NCBI GenBank assembly: GCA_027686065.1
Contig: JAQCTH010000059.1
Coordinates: forward strand, 1-23,215
DNA length: 23,215 bases
Direction: 5' to 3'
DNA from: Clostridiaceae bacterium AF10-41
GTDB lineage: Bacteria; Bacillota; Clostridia; Clostridiales; Clostridiaceae
The notes under the pieces are model-generated. The model saw only the letters and a list, made by a program, of their open reading frames with translations, searched no databases and was not told where the DNA came from. Below, in pieces: positions 9,501 through 18,187 of this stretch. Both the position numbers and the translations under genes were made by a program. Position 1 is the stretch's first letter. Every line of letters begins with the position of its first letter.

Positions 9501-9826
9501 GAAAAAATTCCGTATTTTTAATAAGCCTAAAAGCAGGAGGAACTGGACTTAATTTAACATCAGCAGATATAGTAATACATTTTGATCCTTGGTGGAACCC
9601 TGCTGTTGAAGATCAAGCTACAGATAGAGCGCATAGATTTGGTCAAACTAATATAGTAGAAGTAATTAAGCTTATAGCTAAAAATTCAATTGAAGAGAAA
9701 ATAGTAGATCTTCAAGATGAAAAAAGAAAACTAATTGAGAAGATACTTGATAATGAAAATGATATATCAAGCATAAATACACTAAGCGAAGAAGATATAC
9801 TTGGGCTATTTTCAATTGGGAATTAA
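6569..9826 (+). CDS. SWIM zinc-finger SNF2-family DNA-dependent ATPase/helicase
   Basis: Superfamily 2 Snf2-type DNA translocase of 1,085 aa. The N-terminus carries a SWIM zinc-binding motif C76-x-C78 ... C93-x-H95. A long SNF2-associated region (about 150-620) follows. The helicase core has LRPYQ before GGILGDEMGLGKT (Walker A, D650 onward), DEAQ (745-748), LTGTPLEN (motif III), then KILVFSQF, SLKAGGTGLNL and DRAHRFGQT (motif VI, D1019 onward). The frame opens at 6509, but AAGGTGAGG (6557-6565) places the start at ATG 6569. In B. subtilis the Snf2 protein YwqA and a SWIM protein YwqB are adjacent separate genes; here both parts are in one chain. It probably remodels or moves along DNA in repair or recombination, since these proteins translocate more than they unwind. 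No defence-island partners are seen beside it. Confidence 0.93.
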   Translation: MIKQVLLEKFNKDTSGKNDLGGKRILENDLVSNFNIKYDEDLVYINSKIISENYFSEYSNKLEIDINTKNIISTFCTCDDFERNELRKNNYCCKHLFASFYKFLNELDDNEELKTKFNKSILSKTIFKNRKDNILDLLLEEDNKEEIKIEVYINKQGIKNKLAAEFKIGLKGLSSNKLYVVKDINQLLTSYYNKIPIKYGKDFSFDSRYQRLSIKEKKIIDFLEKVKDIESTSSGFMKRQDKYIDGKILIIPDFLIREFFNIISKNRVYLNEGFFYKPVETEIIFDKPNIKISLKGLEKEYILSLDDGIPEKIDKKGTVFLYASSIYLPSFEYCYDISSYLNIFNNTKSISIDKDQEIRILYKLLPKLYTLSNYISINKSIKNKIVKENVEFRFYFDKVNKDITLTLKVKYGEHEFNIFHEYTNKIIYRDLIKEGEVISFLRSLGFEASGDKLYLLLGDDYLFKFFKYDIDKLQDIGEVFYSQNFKIIKNINNKNIIGQIKSGKFDYFELKFKIDDIPETEVKDIVLALRDNLKYFKLKNGEFLDLEEIELKNFIKLLDVLSLENDIEGDSILFSKNKGLYLDSFIKDNNIRYIKGKKELSQIQKKIKDINKLTFKEPLQLSAELRPYQKEGYNWLKTMDYLGFGGILGDEMGLGKTIQAITFILSSLPSKTLIVAPTSLIYNWSSEIEKFAPTIRYAVVNGSKDERCNIINNIEKYDVIITTYNLVKRDLEEYENIQFDYCFIDEAQYIKNSTSQNSVSVKKIKSYRKFALTGTPLENSLMELWSIFDFIMPGYLFDEKRFSVRYHKRLNESEEVLEELNKLIKPFILRRYKKDVIKELPLKIEKKLVVSMSEEQEKVYSIYADHAKSLIEKKVKDDDLKTSKIEILSYITKLRQLCLDPSILINDYIGTSGKIEALIEILHQSIEEGHKILVFSQFTSVLKNITDKLRTENILYSYLDGSIPSEKRLDLVNEFNEGKNSVFLISLKAGGTGLNLTSADIVIHFDPWWNPAVEDQATDRAHRFGQTNIVEVIKLIAKNSIEEKIVDLQDEKRKLIEKILDNENDISSINTLSEEDILGLFSIGN

Positions 9827-9945
9827 TATTATATAATTATAAATAATGATGTTAAATTAACATTGGTATTTGGTTAGAAAGGGTGAAATTAATGAGTGTT
9901 TTAAACTCTTGCTTTTAAAATTTATATAAATTAAGGAGAAAGAGT
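9827..9945 (+). other. 119-base gap with a possible 8-codon leader ORF (9892-9918)
   Basis: No terminator is visible after the SNF2 gene, so read-through into the acetyltransferase gene is possible. A mini-ORF, ATG at 9892 encoding MSVLNSCF and a stop at 9916-9918, is preceded by AAAGGGTGA (9878-9886), a decent SD. It ends 27 bases before the acetyltransferase ATG. It may be a leader peptide, a relic of a gene start or chance. Confidence 0.3.
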
Positions 9946-10374
9946 ATGATAAAAAATTTAGATATTAATAAATTAGAGGCAGTAATGAACATTTGGCTAG
10001 AAACCAATATAGATGCTCATGGCTTTATTGATAAAAAGTATTGGACTAAAAATTATGATTTAGTTAAGGAGTTACTTAAAGAAGTTGATGTTTATATATT
10101 TGAGGAAGATGATGTTATAAAAGGCTTTGTAGGTATAGTTGAAAATAATTATATAGGTGGAATTTTTGTAAAAAAGAATTATCAAAGAGAAGGAATAGGA
10201 AAAAAGCTAATAGATTTTTGTAAAAATAAATATTCTTATTTAACTTTGCATGTATTTACAAAAAATCAAAAGGCAATAAATTTCTATAATAAAAATGACT
10301 TTATGATTCTAGAAGAACTTATTAATGAAGATACAAAGGAATCCGAATATTTAATGACTTTTAGAAAGAAATAA
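9946..10374 (+). CDS. GNAT-family N-acetyltransferase, YjaB-like
   Basis: Single-domain acetyl-CoA-dependent acetyltransferase of 142 aa. The acetyl-CoA pyrophosphate loop Q-R-E-G-I-G (80-85) follows the beta-strand GGIFV (71-75), and the C-terminal motif B region NQKAINFYNKNDF (107-119) is classical. The N-terminal pattern (IWLETNIDAHGFI then W33) resembles E. coli YjaB and its relatives, in which a D/N-A-H-x-F segment follows the first helix. ATG is preceded by AAGGAG (9933-9938). It lies downstream of the SNF2 gene without a clear terminator between, and a hairpin terminator follows. The acceptor substrate is unknown. Confidence 0.88.
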   Translation: MIKNLDINKLEAVMNIWLETNIDAHGFIDKKYWTKNYDLVKELLKEVDVYIFEEDDVIKGFVGIVENNYIGGIFVKKNYQREGIGKKLIDFCKNKYSYLTLHVFTKNQKAINFYNKNDFMILEELINEDTKESEYLMTFRKK

Positions 10375-10386
10375 TTTAAGATTAAG

Positions 10387-10421
10387 ATACCACAGTTTTA
10401 TCTTTGAAATTGTGGTATTTA
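10387..10421 (+). terminator. Intrinsic terminator after the acetyltransferase gene
   Basis: ATACCACA / TGTGGTAT outer stem (10387-10394, 10411-10418), extended inward by a G-T pair and TTTT/GAAA with a 6-base loop. The T-run is short (TTT then ATATAT), so efficiency may be moderate. Confidence 0.7.
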
Positions 10422-10482
10422 TATATGTATGTAATAATAAGTTTATTAAATAAAATATTTCTTTCTTATTGGAGGTGTTAAG

Positions 10483-11100
10483 TTGAAGTATATAAAAAAT
10501 ATTCCTTCTGCAGATTATTCAATATGTGAAAATTTATTATCAAATGGTTGGAAAAAGCTAAAAGAACCTAAAGACGTTAAGGCCGCAATTCTCTATTCAC
10601 TACCAATTATGATCATTTCTTTTTTTATTGAATTGATATTAATTTTCTTTTTATATCAACCTTTTAAAGATATTATTAAAGGGGATAGTGAATTAAAATT
10701 GGAGCTAACTTTAAATTTAAATATATTTGTATATTTAGTAGCTATTATTATTTTCTTGTTTATACATGAATTGATTCATGCTATATATGTACCAAATATG
10801 CTAAAGTCAAATAAGACATATTGGGGATTTAATGGTATGTTTGCTTTTGTTTATACTGAAGAGAAGATAAAGAAGAGTAGGTTTATAATTATTTCTTTAA
10901 TGCCTTATATAATACTATCTTTTATTTTACCAATTATTTTAAGTGTTTTGGGAATATTAAATGGATTTATTTGTTTATTATGTTTATTGAATGCAGGTGG
11001 ATCTTGTGTTGATTTATTAAATATTATTTTAATTAGTTTTCAGGTTCCTAATGGCGGTTATATCATTAGCAATGGTCATAATACATACTATAAACATTAA
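10483..11100 (+). CDS. DUF3267 integral membrane putative zincin metalloprotease
   Basis: Polytopic membrane protein of 205 aa in the DUF3267 (putative zincin peptidase) family. Predicted TM segments lie at about 35-58, 80-105, 133-155 and 158-188. The second contains the zinc-binding motif HELIH (95-99). D177 in the segment GGSCVDLL is a candidate third ligand, as in intramembrane and M50-like enzymes. The start is TTG at 10483, set by GGAGGTG at 10471-10477; no in-frame ATG fits. Terminators on both sides make it monocistronic. A degenerate relative is encoded on the opposite strand at 19520-20299. The substrate is unknown; activity is inferred from the motif only. Confidence 0.85.
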   Translation: MKYIKNIPSADYSICENLLSNGWKKLKEPKDVKAAILYSLPIMIISFFIELILIFFLYQPFKDIIKGDSELKLELTLNLNIFVYLVAIIIFLFIHELIHAIYVPNMLKSNKTYWGFNGMFAFVYTEEKIKKSRFIIISLMPYIILSFILPIILSVLGILNGFICLLCLLNAGGSCVDLLNIILISFQVPNGGYIISNGHNTYYKH

Positions 11101-11107
11101 TATTAAT

Positions 11108-11145
11108 AAGCAGTCTTCAATTATAAAATTGGAGGCTGCTTTTAG
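11108..11145. terminator. Bidirectional terminator between the DUF3267 gene and the convergent minus-strand gene
   Basis: Fifteen-bp stem (11108-11122 with 11127-11141) containing two G-U pairs in the + RNA, loop ATAA, followed by TTTAG. It lies between converging stops at 11100 and 11158 and can serve both; pairing in the minus-strand RNA is slightly weaker because the G-U pairs become A-C mismatches. Confidence 0.8.
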
Positions 11146-11157
11146 TTGTAGATAACT

Positions 11158-11709
11158 TTATAAATTAATATTAATACCTTCTGATTTAATTCTTAACTCA
11201 TAAAAATATTGTAACCAAATCGGTTGATTCAATATTGAATCTTTTATTTTTAACAATCTTCTTTTACCAACTCGTCTGTCCATAATAGACAATAATCTTA
11301 TCAATGGATTTGTAGAAGCTAAACTTTCTTCTATACTTAAACTTAAAAATTCATCTACTGCATTTGTAAATTGCCATACATCAAAAATACCTTCTTCTAA
11401 ACGTATTTCATCAATATATTTCTCAACTTTTTCATTTTCATTTTCATTTTCTATTTCTTTGCCATTCCAAAAACGTGGAGTTACATTAAATTCGCATTTT
11501 AAATTTCTTTCTATTTCCCTATAGCCCTTATAATATTTAAATATATTTCCTTGTATAATTTCTTTTCCATCAACAATAATAGCAATTCTCCCTGATTCAT
11601 CATGAGAATTCTTATACTTAGTAATAAAATATCTAACTCTTCCTTTAAGAGAATCACAAATTAAATCTTCTTCTAATCTTTTTCTAATTCCACTCCATGA
11701 TTGCCCCAT
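11158..11709 (-). CDS. Hypothetical protein resembling the SF0329 family
   Basis: Soluble protein of 183 aa. The N-terminal block, W-S-G-I-R-K-R-L then LKGRVRYFITKY, with later IAIIVDGKEI, recalls the SF0329-type family of uncharacterised bacterial proteins; this is recognition from memory, not a search. The C-terminal half (120-180) is helical, containing LASTNPLIRLLSIMDRRVGK. The ATG at 11709 is immediately downstream of an in-frame TAG (11715-11713), so the start is secure. The SD GTGAGGTG is 12 bases away, somewhat far. A hexanucleotide repeat encodes Glu-Asn pairs in the middle. It is the only minus-strand gene in the first 19 kb and sits just upstream of, and divergent from, mutS, so it may be a lineage-specific insertion. 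Function unknown. Confidence 0.75.
   Translation of the reverse strand: MGQSWSGIRKRLEEDLICDSLKGRVRYFITKYKNSHDESGRIAIIVDGKEIIQGNIFKYYKGYREIERNLKCEFNVTPRFWNGKEIENENENEKVEKYIDEIRLEEGIFDVWQFTNAVDEFLSLSIEESLASTNPLIRLLSIMDRRVGKRRLLKIKDSILNQPIWLQYFYELRIKSEGININL
11429..11452 (-). repeat. Hexanucleotide microsatellite encoding Glu-Asn repeats
   Basis: Three TTTTCA units and one TTTTCT on the + strand, read as GAAAAT repeats in the minus-strand gene (ENENENEK). Length change by one unit would keep frame and add or remove two residues. Confidence 0.8.
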
Positions 11710-11960
11710 TTTCTATTAAAACACCTCACAATTTTTATAAATTAAATCATATATAAATGTCCTTCTATAGATAATATTACCATAAATAACTAAATTATCA
11801 TAAAAATTATTTTATTGATTCGTGAATATTGAATTCTGAGTATTACATATTAATTGATGCATACTACTCACTTGTTACTTATTCCAATTTTATAGTATAA
11901 TATTAATAAAATCTTTTGTTTATAAAGATTTTAAGTTTATGTTTGTGAGGTATTAAAAAT
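11710..11960. other. 251-base divergent intergenic region upstream of mutS
   Basis: It separates the SF0329-like gene from mutS. It holds the mutS promoter near its right end and must hold the minus-strand promoter, but I could not pick a convincing -35/-10 pair for the latter. No hairpin, box-type riboswitch or short ORF with a good SD was seen. Confidence 0.5.
11872..11901 (+). promoter_or_regulatory. mutS operon promoter
   Basis: TTGTTA (11872-11877), 18-base spacer, perfect TATAAT (11896-11901). The start codon of mutS is 59 bases downstream of the -10. Confidence 0.7.
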
Positions 11961-14693
11961 ATGTTAACTCCAATGATGAGACAATATTTTGAAATAAAAG
12001 AGAATTATAAAGATTGTATCTTATTTTTTAGATTAGGTGACTTTTATGAGATGTTCTTTGAAGATGCTAAAACCGCTTCTAGGGAACTTGAACTTGTTTT
12101 AACCGGAAGAGATTGTGGGCTTGAAGAGAGAGCTCCTATGTGTGGGATTCCATTTCATGCAGCCCCTTCTTATATTGCAAGACTTGTTAATAAAGGATAT
12201 AAAGTAGCTATTGGAGAGCAAGTTGAAGATGTTTCAGTTGCTAAAGGTATAGTAAAAAGAGATGTTATTAAAGTTATAACTCCTGGTACATATATAGAAA
12301 ACAGCGAAGATAGTGAATATAAGAATATATATTTAATGTGTATAGTTGAAAATGGTGGTTATTACGGGTTAGCCTCTTCTGATATATCTACTGGCGAATT
12401 TAAAGTAACAAGTACTGCGGCAATAAAGGCAAGTTTATTAGATGAAATAACTAAAATATCTCCAAAAGAAATAATTGTAGATATTAATATAAGTGATGAA
12501 TTATTATCAGAAATTACTTCTATTACTTCAGCGCTAATTACTAAGAGAGATTTAAGTAAGAGCATTTGTACTGATGAAGAACTTATTAAACAATTTTCTG
12601 AAGCATGTATAACTAACTTAAATGATTTATCTAAGACTGTATCTAAAGCTTTATTAAAATATATATATGATACTCAGAAGATGACTTTAACTAATATAAA
12701 TCTTTTAGAATATTATGACATAATTAATTATATGACTATAGATGGTAACTCAAGAAGAAACTTAGAACTTACTGAAAGCTTAAAAGAGAAATCTAAAAAA
12801 GGAAGCTTAATTTGGGTATTAGACAAAACTTCTACTTCTATGGGAGGAAGATCAATAAGAAAATGGATTGAAGAGCCTCTTATAATAAAATCTGAAATTG
12901 AAAAGAGATTAGAAGGTGTAGAGGAGCTATATAATAATGCTTACTTCAATGAAGATTTAAGAAGTTTACTTAAAGAAATTTATGATATAGAAAGAATTGT
13001 AGGGAAAATTTCTAATAAGAATGCTCATGCTAAAGATCTGATTTCGCTAAAATGTTCATTAGAAAAGTTACCAGGTATAAAAAAACATTTAGCGGATTCT
13101 ACTTCAAACATATTAAAGGAATGGTATAAAGATTTAGATGAACTTACTGATATAAAAGAATTGTTATCTAATTCAATTTTAAATGATCCATCTATTGCCT
13201 TAAAAGAAGGTAACATAATTAGGGATGGGTATAATGCAGAAGTAGATGATTTAAGAACAGCTAAACTTCATGGTAAGGAATGGATTGCTGCTCTGGAAAA
13301 TAGAGAAAGAGAGTTTACTGGAATTAGATCATTAAAGGTTGGGTATAATAAAGTATTCGGATATTATATAGAAATATCAAGAGCTAATTATGATGCAATT
13401 CCTGAAGGTAGATATATAAGAAAACAGACATTAGCAAATGCTGAAAGATTCATAACTCAAGAGTTAAAGGAAATGGAAGATAAAATCTTAGGTGCTGAAG
13501 AAAAGTTAGTTTCTTTAGAATATAACTTGTTTATAGAAATAAGAGAAGCTATAGAAAAAGAAATTGCAAGGCTTAAACAAAGTGCTAGAGTCATCGGCAA
13601 TCTAGATGCTTTATCTACCTTATCTTTAATAGCTGTAGAAAATGATTATGTTAAACCTAGCATAAATGAAGATGGACTTATAGAGATAAATGAAGGAAGG
13701 CATCCTGTTGTAGAAAAAGTTATTGGGAAAGGTGAATTTGTTTCTAATGATACTACATTAAATTCAAATGATAATAGACTTTTACTTATTACTGGTCCTA
13801 ATATGGCAGGAAAGTCTACATATATGAGGCAAGTGGCACTAATTACACTTATGGCTCAAATAGGATCTTTTGTACCAGCTAAATCCGCTAATATTTCTAT
13901 TTGTGATAAGATATTTACAAGGATAGGTGCTTCTGATGATTTGGCAGGGGGGAAATCTACCTTCATGGTTGAGATGTGGGAAGTATCAAATATTCTAAAA
14001 AATGCCACATCTAAAAGCTTAGTATTACTAGATGAGGTTGGAAGAGGAACATCAACCTATGATGGACTTAGTATAGCTTGGTCTGTAATAGAATATATAT
14101 CTAAAAATAATAAACTTAAGTGCAAGACACTTTTTGCAACCCATTATCATGAATTAACTAAGCTTGAGGGTGTTATAGATGGAGTTAAGAACTATTCAGT
14201 TGCAGTAAGTGAAGTTAATGACACAATAATATTCTTAAGAAAGATTGTAGAAGGTGGGGCAGATCAATCTTATGGTATAGAAGTTGCAAAACTTGCAGGC
14301 TTACCAACACAAGTTATTGATAGAGCAAAAGAAATACTTTCTTCACTAGAATATACATCAAATAGTAATTCATTAGATATTACTTCAATAAAGGAAGTTG
14401 CAACTGATAAGATTGAAACAATAGAGCGACATCAAGAAAATTTTAATGAGGTGGAGACAGGAAAAGAATCTACAAATAATACAATAGTAGAAGATGCTAC
14501 TATTGTGAAGAAGGATTCTAAAAAGAAAAAGAATTCTAAAGATGAAATAAACGATTATCAGATAGATTTTACAATGATAGAAAAAGAAAATTTAATTAGT
14601 TCACTTGCAGATATAGACGTTATGTCTTTAACCCCTATGGATGCAATGAATACCTTATACAAGTTAACACTTGAAGCTAAAAGGGTAAAATAA
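11961..14693 (+). CDS. mutS: DNA mismatch repair protein MutS
   Basis: Recognises mispaired and looped DNA and recruits MutL. The mismatch-probing FxE motif is F28-Y29-E30 in the N-terminal domain (SPMMRQY-type start, here MLTPMMRQY). The ATPase has Walker [10 protein letters not shown] (612-620), the composite-site segment [10 protein letters not shown] (659 onward) and Walker [13 protein letters not shown] (691 onward), followed by ATHYHEL. After the ATPase a Lys/Asn/Glu-rich linker (about 800-860) leads to a C-terminal helix ([14 protein letters not shown]), the usual MutS dimer/tetramer tail. At 910 aa it is slightly long because of that linker. ATG 11961 is preceded by GTGAGG (11945-11950). 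mutL follows after 30 bases in the same operon. Confidence 0.98.
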   Translation: MLTPMMRQYFEIKENYKDCILFFRLGDFYEMFFEDAKTASRELELVLTGRDCGLEERAPMCGIPFHAAPSYIARLVNKGYKVAIGEQVEDVSVAKGIVKRDVIKVITPGTYIENSEDSEYKNIYLMCIVENGGYYGLASSDISTGEFKVTSTAAIKASLLDEITKISPKEIIVDINISDELLSEITSITSALITKRDLSKSICTDEELIKQFSEACITNLNDLSKTVSKALLKYIYDTQKMTLTNINLLEYYDIINYMTIDGNSRRNLELTESLKEKSKKGSLIWVLDKTSTSMGGRSIRKWIEEPLIIKSEIEKRLEGVEELYNNAYFNEDLRSLLKEIYDIERIVGKISNKNAHAKDLISLKCSLEKLPGIKKHLADSTSNILKEWYKDLDELTDIKELLSNSILNDPSIALKEGNIIRDGYNAEVDDLRTAKLHGKEWIAALENREREFTGIRSLKVGYNKVFGYYIEISRANYDAIPEGRYIRKQTLANAERFITQELKEMEDKILGAEEKLVSLEYNLFIEIREAIEKEIARLKQSARVIGNLDALSTLSLIAVENDYVKPSINEDGLIEINEGRHPVVEKVIGKGEFVSNDTTLNSNDNRLLLITGPNMAGKSTYMRQVALITLMAQIGSFVPAKSANISICDKIFTRIGASDDLAGGKSTFMVEMWEVSNILKNATSKSLVLLDEVGRGTSTYDGLSIAWSVIEYISKNNKLKCKTLFATHYHELTKLEGVIDGVKNYSVAVSEVNDTIIFLRKIVEGGADQSYGIEVAKLAGLPTQVIDRAKEILSSLEYTSNSNSLDITSIKEVATDKIETIERHQENFNEVETGKESTNNTIVEDATIVKKDSKKKKNSKDEINDYQIDFTMIEKENLISSLADIDVMSLTPMDAMNTLYKLTLEAKRVK

Positions 14694-14723
14694 TTAAAAT
14701 GGGAAAAGTAGTGAGGTGATTAT

Positions 14724-16754
14724 ATGAAAAGAATAAATCTATTAGATGAACATACCTCCAATAAAATAGCAGCTGGTGAAGTGGTTGAACGTCCTTCTTC
14801 AGTTGTAAAAGAATTAGTAGAGAATTCAATAGATGCAGAAGCAAAAAATATCACCATCGAAATAGAAGAAGGCGGCATTTCTTTAATAAGAATTATAGAT
14901 GATGGTAATGGAATACATAGAGATGATATTAAAAAAGCTTTTATGCCTCATGCAACCTCTAAGATTCAGAATGTAGAGGATATATATTCTATTATGACTC
15001 TAGGGTTTAGAGGGGAAGCATTAGCTTCTATAGCATCTATATCAAAAGTATTATTAAGAAGTAAAATAGATAATGAAGATTTTGGTTCAGAAATTTCAAT
15101 AGAAGGTGGAGAAATACTTTCTTCAAGTGAAACAGGAACTAATAAAGGAACAATAATAGAAGTTAGAGATTTATTTTATAATGTACCTGCTAGAAGAAAG
15201 TTTTTAAAATCTACTTCTAGAGAAGGGGCATTAATAAGTGATATAGTATCAAGGATATCTTTATCTAATCCAGATGTATCTATAAAATTTTATAACAATG
15301 GTAAAAAGATTTTACATACTTATGGAACAGGTAATCTTAAAGATGTTATTAGAACTGTATATGGAAAATCTATAAGTGAAAATCTAATATATTTTGAAAG
15401 CGTTGAAGATGCAATCCATTTATATGGATATATAGGTAAAGAAGAGATAGCGAGAGGTTCTAGAAATAATCAAAGTATCTTTGTTAATGGTAGATATATA
15501 AAGAATAAAACTATAGTTGCAGCAATAGAAAATGCTTTTAAGTCTTTTGCAACAGTAAATAAATTTCCTTTTTTTGTTTTATTTCTTGAAGTATATCCTG
15601 AGTTTGTAGATGTTAATATACATCCAACTAAGGCTGAAATCAAGTTTAAGGAAGATAGAGGAATCTTTAAAAAGGTATTTGATGCGGTTCATAAATCCTT
15701 CAAAAGTGAAATCTTTAATGATTTCTATATTCCAGAAGAAGAAAGAGAGCAAAAATATGACATTTCAACAGAAGTAGTTGAAGAAATATCATTTAATATA
15801 AATTTAAACAATACTTATTCGAATAGCTTGCCTTTATCTCAATATGATGATAGTAGTAATAAGTCTAAGGAAAATGAAATAAACAATTTACCAGGAGTTT
15901 CTTATGAAGATTTAAGAAGAGAAGAAGAACTTTATAATAATCTTAAAAATCTAAAAGAGTTTGGTAAACTTGATATTAAAGCACATACCAATAATAATAT
16001 CATAAATAATGATAATTATGTTGATTATGAACCTGTAAAATATGACTCAAATACTGTAGTTTGTGAAGATAAAAAAGAACTCCCTAGCAATGAAATAAAT
16101 AAAGAACAAGTAAATAATGAAAATGTAATAAGTAGCAAAGAAAATTTAAATAATATAGAAAATAGAACTGCTAAATTTCCTAATTTAAGAATAATAGGTC
16201 AGTTTAATAAGACCTATATATTAGCTGAATATGATGAAGTTCTATATATGATAGATCAACATGCTGCTCACGAAAAGATTCTTTTTGAAAAATACCTAAA
16301 GAGCATAGAAGAGGGGGATATAGTAGTACAACAACTACTAGTACCTACTTTAATAGACTTAACTATAGATGATTTTTGTTATTATGAAGAGAATTCAGAA
16401 GTATTTACTATAGCAGGCTTTTCTATTGAAAACTTTGGTGGGAATACTATAGCAATTAAGGAAGTTCCTTATTTCTTAGGAAAGCTAGATCCTAGGAATT
16501 TATTTATTAATATCTTAGATAATATAAAGTCATTAGGCAGCGGAAAAACAACAGAAGTAAAGTATAATAGAATTGCTACACTTGCATGTAAAGCTGCTGT
16601 TAAAGCTAATGATTCTTTAAGTCAAATAGAAATGGAAAAGCTTATAAATGATTTAAAGTATATAGATGACCCATTTCATTGTCCTCATGGTAGGCCAGTA
16701 ATAATCAAATTTACAAACTACGAATTAGATAAGAAGTTTAGACGAATAGTATAA
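14724..16754 (+). CDS. mutL: DNA mismatch repair protein MutL (endonuclease-type)
   Basis: GHKL ATPase that couples MutS to strand incision. N-terminal motifs: E30 and N34 in [18 protein letters not shown] (59-64) and GFRGEAL (94-100). A poorly conserved, Asn/Glu/Lys-rich linker of about 140 residues (345-485) joins the C-terminal dimerisation/nuclease domain. That domain has [12 protein letters not shown] (from D511), matching DQHA-x2-E-x4-E, then ACKAAVK and CPHGRP (from C653). These are the metal-site motifs of nicking MutL, expected in an organism with no MutH. It is 676 aa, with ATG 14724 after GTGAGGTGAT (14711-14720). The gap to mutS is 30 bases and to miaA 11 bases. Confidence 0.98.
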   Translation: MKRINLLDEHTSNKIAAGEVVERPSSVVKELVENSIDAEAKNITIEIEEGGISLIRIIDDGNGIHRDDIKKAFMPHATSKIQNVEDIYSIMTLGFRGEALASIASISKVLLRSKIDNEDFGSEISIEGGEILSSSETGTNKGTIIEVRDLFYNVPARRKFLKSTSREGALISDIVSRISLSNPDVSIKFYNNGKKILHTYGTGNLKDVIRTVYGKSISENLIYFESVEDAIHLYGYIGKEEIARGSRNNQSIFVNGRYIKNKTIVAAIENAFKSFATVNKFPFFVLFLEVYPEFVDVNIHPTKAEIKFKEDRGIFKKVFDAVHKSFKSEIFNDFYIPEEEREQKYDISTEVVEEISFNINLNNTYSNSLPLSQYDDSSNKSKENEINNLPGVSYEDLRREEELYNNLKNLKEFGKLDIKAHTNNNIINNDNYVDYEPVKYDSNTVVCEDKKELPSNEINKEQVNNENVISSKENLNNIENRTAKFPNLRIIGQFNKTYILAEYDEVLYMIDQHAAHEKILFEKYLKSIEEGDIVVQQLLVPTLIDLTIDDFCYYEENSEVFTIAGFSIENFGGNTIAIKEVPYFLGKLDPRNLFINILDNIKSLGSGKTTEVKYNRIATLACKAAVKANDSLSQIEMEKLINDLKYIDDPFHCPHGRPVIIKFTNYELDKKFRRIV

Positions 16755-16765
16755 AAGGAGTAACA

Positions 16766-17692
16766 ATGAAAGAAAAAGTTTTAGTTATAGCAGGTCCAAC
16801 AGCCGTTGGGAAAACAGATTTATCTATAAAACTGGCTAAAGAGTTAAATGGTGAGATAATTTCCACAGATTCAATGCAAATATATAAATACATGGATATA
16901 GGATCAGCTAAAATTACTAAAGAAGAAATGTGTGGAGTTCCTCATCATATGATAGATGTAATAGATCCTAGCACTCCATTTTCAGTTGCTGAATATAAAG
17001 AACTGGCACAAAAATGTATAGATGATATTTTATATAGGGAAAAGCTTCCAATATTAACCGGTGGAACAGGATTATATATAAATGCATTAACTTGTAATAT
17101 GAACTTTACAGAGGCAGAAAATGATTTAGAATATAGAAATGAATTAGAAAAACTTGCAGAAGAGAATGGTAATGAATATATCCATAATATGCTTAAAGAA
17201 ATAGATCCTATAAGTTATAAAGAAATTCATTATAATAACAGAAAAAGGGTAATAAGAGCTTTAGAAGTATATAAATTAACAAATAAACCTTTTAGCTCTT
17301 TTAATGCAGGTGAAGAGTTTTTTAAGGGGCAATACGATGTTAGTTATTATGTCCTTAACATGAGTAGGGAAAAACTATATAATAGGATAAATTTAAGAGT
17401 TGATATAATGATGGATAAAGGTTTACTTGAAGAATGTATAAACTTAAAGGAAATGGGGTATAATTCATCTGTACAGTCAATGCAAGGAATAGGATACAAA
17501 GAGATTTTTTATTACTTAGAAAACAAGATATCCTTACATGAGGCAGTTGATATGATTAAACAAGGGTCAAGAAATTATGCAAAAAGGCAATTAACTTGGT
17601 TTAGAAGAGACCCTAGAGCTATTTTTTTAGATAAGGATATATTTAGTGAAGATGAGATATTTAAAAGAATAGTTGGTGATTTCCTACCATAA
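16766..17692 (+). CDS. miaA: tRNA dimethylallyltransferase MiaA
   Basis: Transfers a dimethylallyl group to N6 of A37 in tRNAs reading UNN codons. P-loop GPTAVGKT (10-17), the tRNA/substrate-binding [17 protein letters not shown] (33-49, with D35), and GGTGLYI (99-105, with T101 the expected catalytic threonine) are intact. The C-terminal part has [10 protein letters not shown] and the [14 protein letters not shown] segment. At 308 aa it is full length. ATG 16766 follows AAAGGAG. Coupled closely to mutL upstream and hfq downstream, an order seen widely in Firmicutes and Proteobacteria. Confidence 0.97.
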   Translation: MKEKVLVIAGPTAVGKTDLSIKLAKELNGEIISTDSMQIYKYMDIGSAKITKEEMCGVPHHMIDVIDPSTPFSVAEYKELAQKCIDDILYREKLPILTGGTGLYINALTCNMNFTEAENDLEYRNELEKLAEENGNEYIHNMLKEIDPISYKEIHYNNRKRVIRALEVYKLTNKPFSSFNAGEEFFKGQYDVSYYVLNMSREKLYNRINLRVDIMMDKGLLEECINLKEMGYNSSVQSMQGIGYKEIFYYLENKISLHEAVDMIKQGSRNYAKRQLTWFRRDPRAIFLDKDIFSEDEIFKRIVGDFLP

Positions 17693-17731
17693 ATTGTATA
17701 ATATTATTATAAGAATTATGCGGAGGTGAAT

Positions 17732-17968
17732 ATGGTGAATAAGCAACCAAACAACTTACAAGATATATTTTTAAATGGAGCAAGAAAAAATAAGATTTCA
17801 GTGATTATATACTTAACTAATGGATTTCAACTAAAAGGGTATGTAAAAGGTTTTGATAGTTTTACTGTAGTACTTGATAGTGATGATAAGCAAATGTTAG
17901 TCTATAAACATGCAATAACAACTATAACACCAGCAAAACCAATTTTATTTAATAATGATGAGGAGTAG
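17732..17968 (+). CDS. hfq: RNA chaperone Hfq
   Basis: Sm-like hexameric RNA-binding protein of 78 aa. The Sm1 fold ([12 protein letters not shown] ... [13 protein letters not shown]) and the Sm2 motif with Y58-K59-H60-A-I are intact. The uridine-pocket residues of the proximal face are therefore present. There is almost no C-terminal tail, only FNNDEE after the core, in contrast to the long tail of enterobacterial Hfq. The frame is open to a GTG at 17726, but GGAGG (17722-17726) overlaps it, so the ATG at 17732 is preferred. The terminator stem overlaps its stop codon. Confidence 0.96.
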   Translation: MVNKQPNNLQDIFLNGARKNKISVIIYLTNGFQLKGYVKGFDSFTVVLDSDDKQMLVYKHAITTITPAKPILFNNDEE

Positions 17969-17992
17969 GCAATTTGCCTACTTTTTATTTTT
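17964..17992 (+). terminator. Terminator of the mutSL-miaA-hfq operon
   Basis: AGTAGGC / GCCTACT stem (17964-17970, 17976-17982) with loop AATTT and a following TTTTATTTTT. The 5' arm includes the hfq stop codon (TAG, 17966-17968). Confidence 0.9.
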
Positions 17993-18093
17993 CTTTACAA
18001 AACTATAAAAACTTATATATATTTAACCAATATTTTCACTTCTTGAATATTAAGCCTTTATTGAACTTATATACTATGAAATTTTGATAAAAT

Positions 18094-18122
18094 ATGATAA
18101 TATTTTATTTATGTGATATAAT
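18094..18122 (+). promoter_or_regulatory. Extended -10 promoter of the YnbB-like gene
   Basis: ATGATA (18094-18099, four of six), 17-base spacer, TGATATAAT (18114-18122), a perfect extended -10. The rest of the 17993-18093 gap is AT-rich sequence in which I see no gene. Transcription from here would start near 18129 and give a leader of about 60 bases containing the SD and the hairpin described separately. Confidence 0.65.
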
Positions 18123-18141
18123 AGTTATTTAATTTACTTAG

Positions 18142-18187
18142 AAGGGAGAGATTACATATTATTAATATAATATGTAATAATAACGTT
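18142..18187 (+). promoter_or_regulatory. Shine-Dalgarno separated from the start codon by a perfect hairpin
   Basis: AAGGGAGAG (18142-18150) is directly followed by a perfect 12-bp inverted repeat ATTACATATTAT / ATAATATGTAAT (18151-18162, 18167-18178; loop TAAT). Nine bases (18179-18187) then lead to the ATG at 18188. Linear distance from SD to ATG is 37 bases, too far, but folding the stem brings the effective spacing to about nine. Confidence 0.6.

Noticed and set aside
13935..13960. MutS composite-site segment reads [10 protein letters not shown] where many MutS proteins have DDLASGQSTF
   Set aside because: Considered as a damaged motif, but the rest of the ATPase is intact and I recall this form as the usual clostridial variant.
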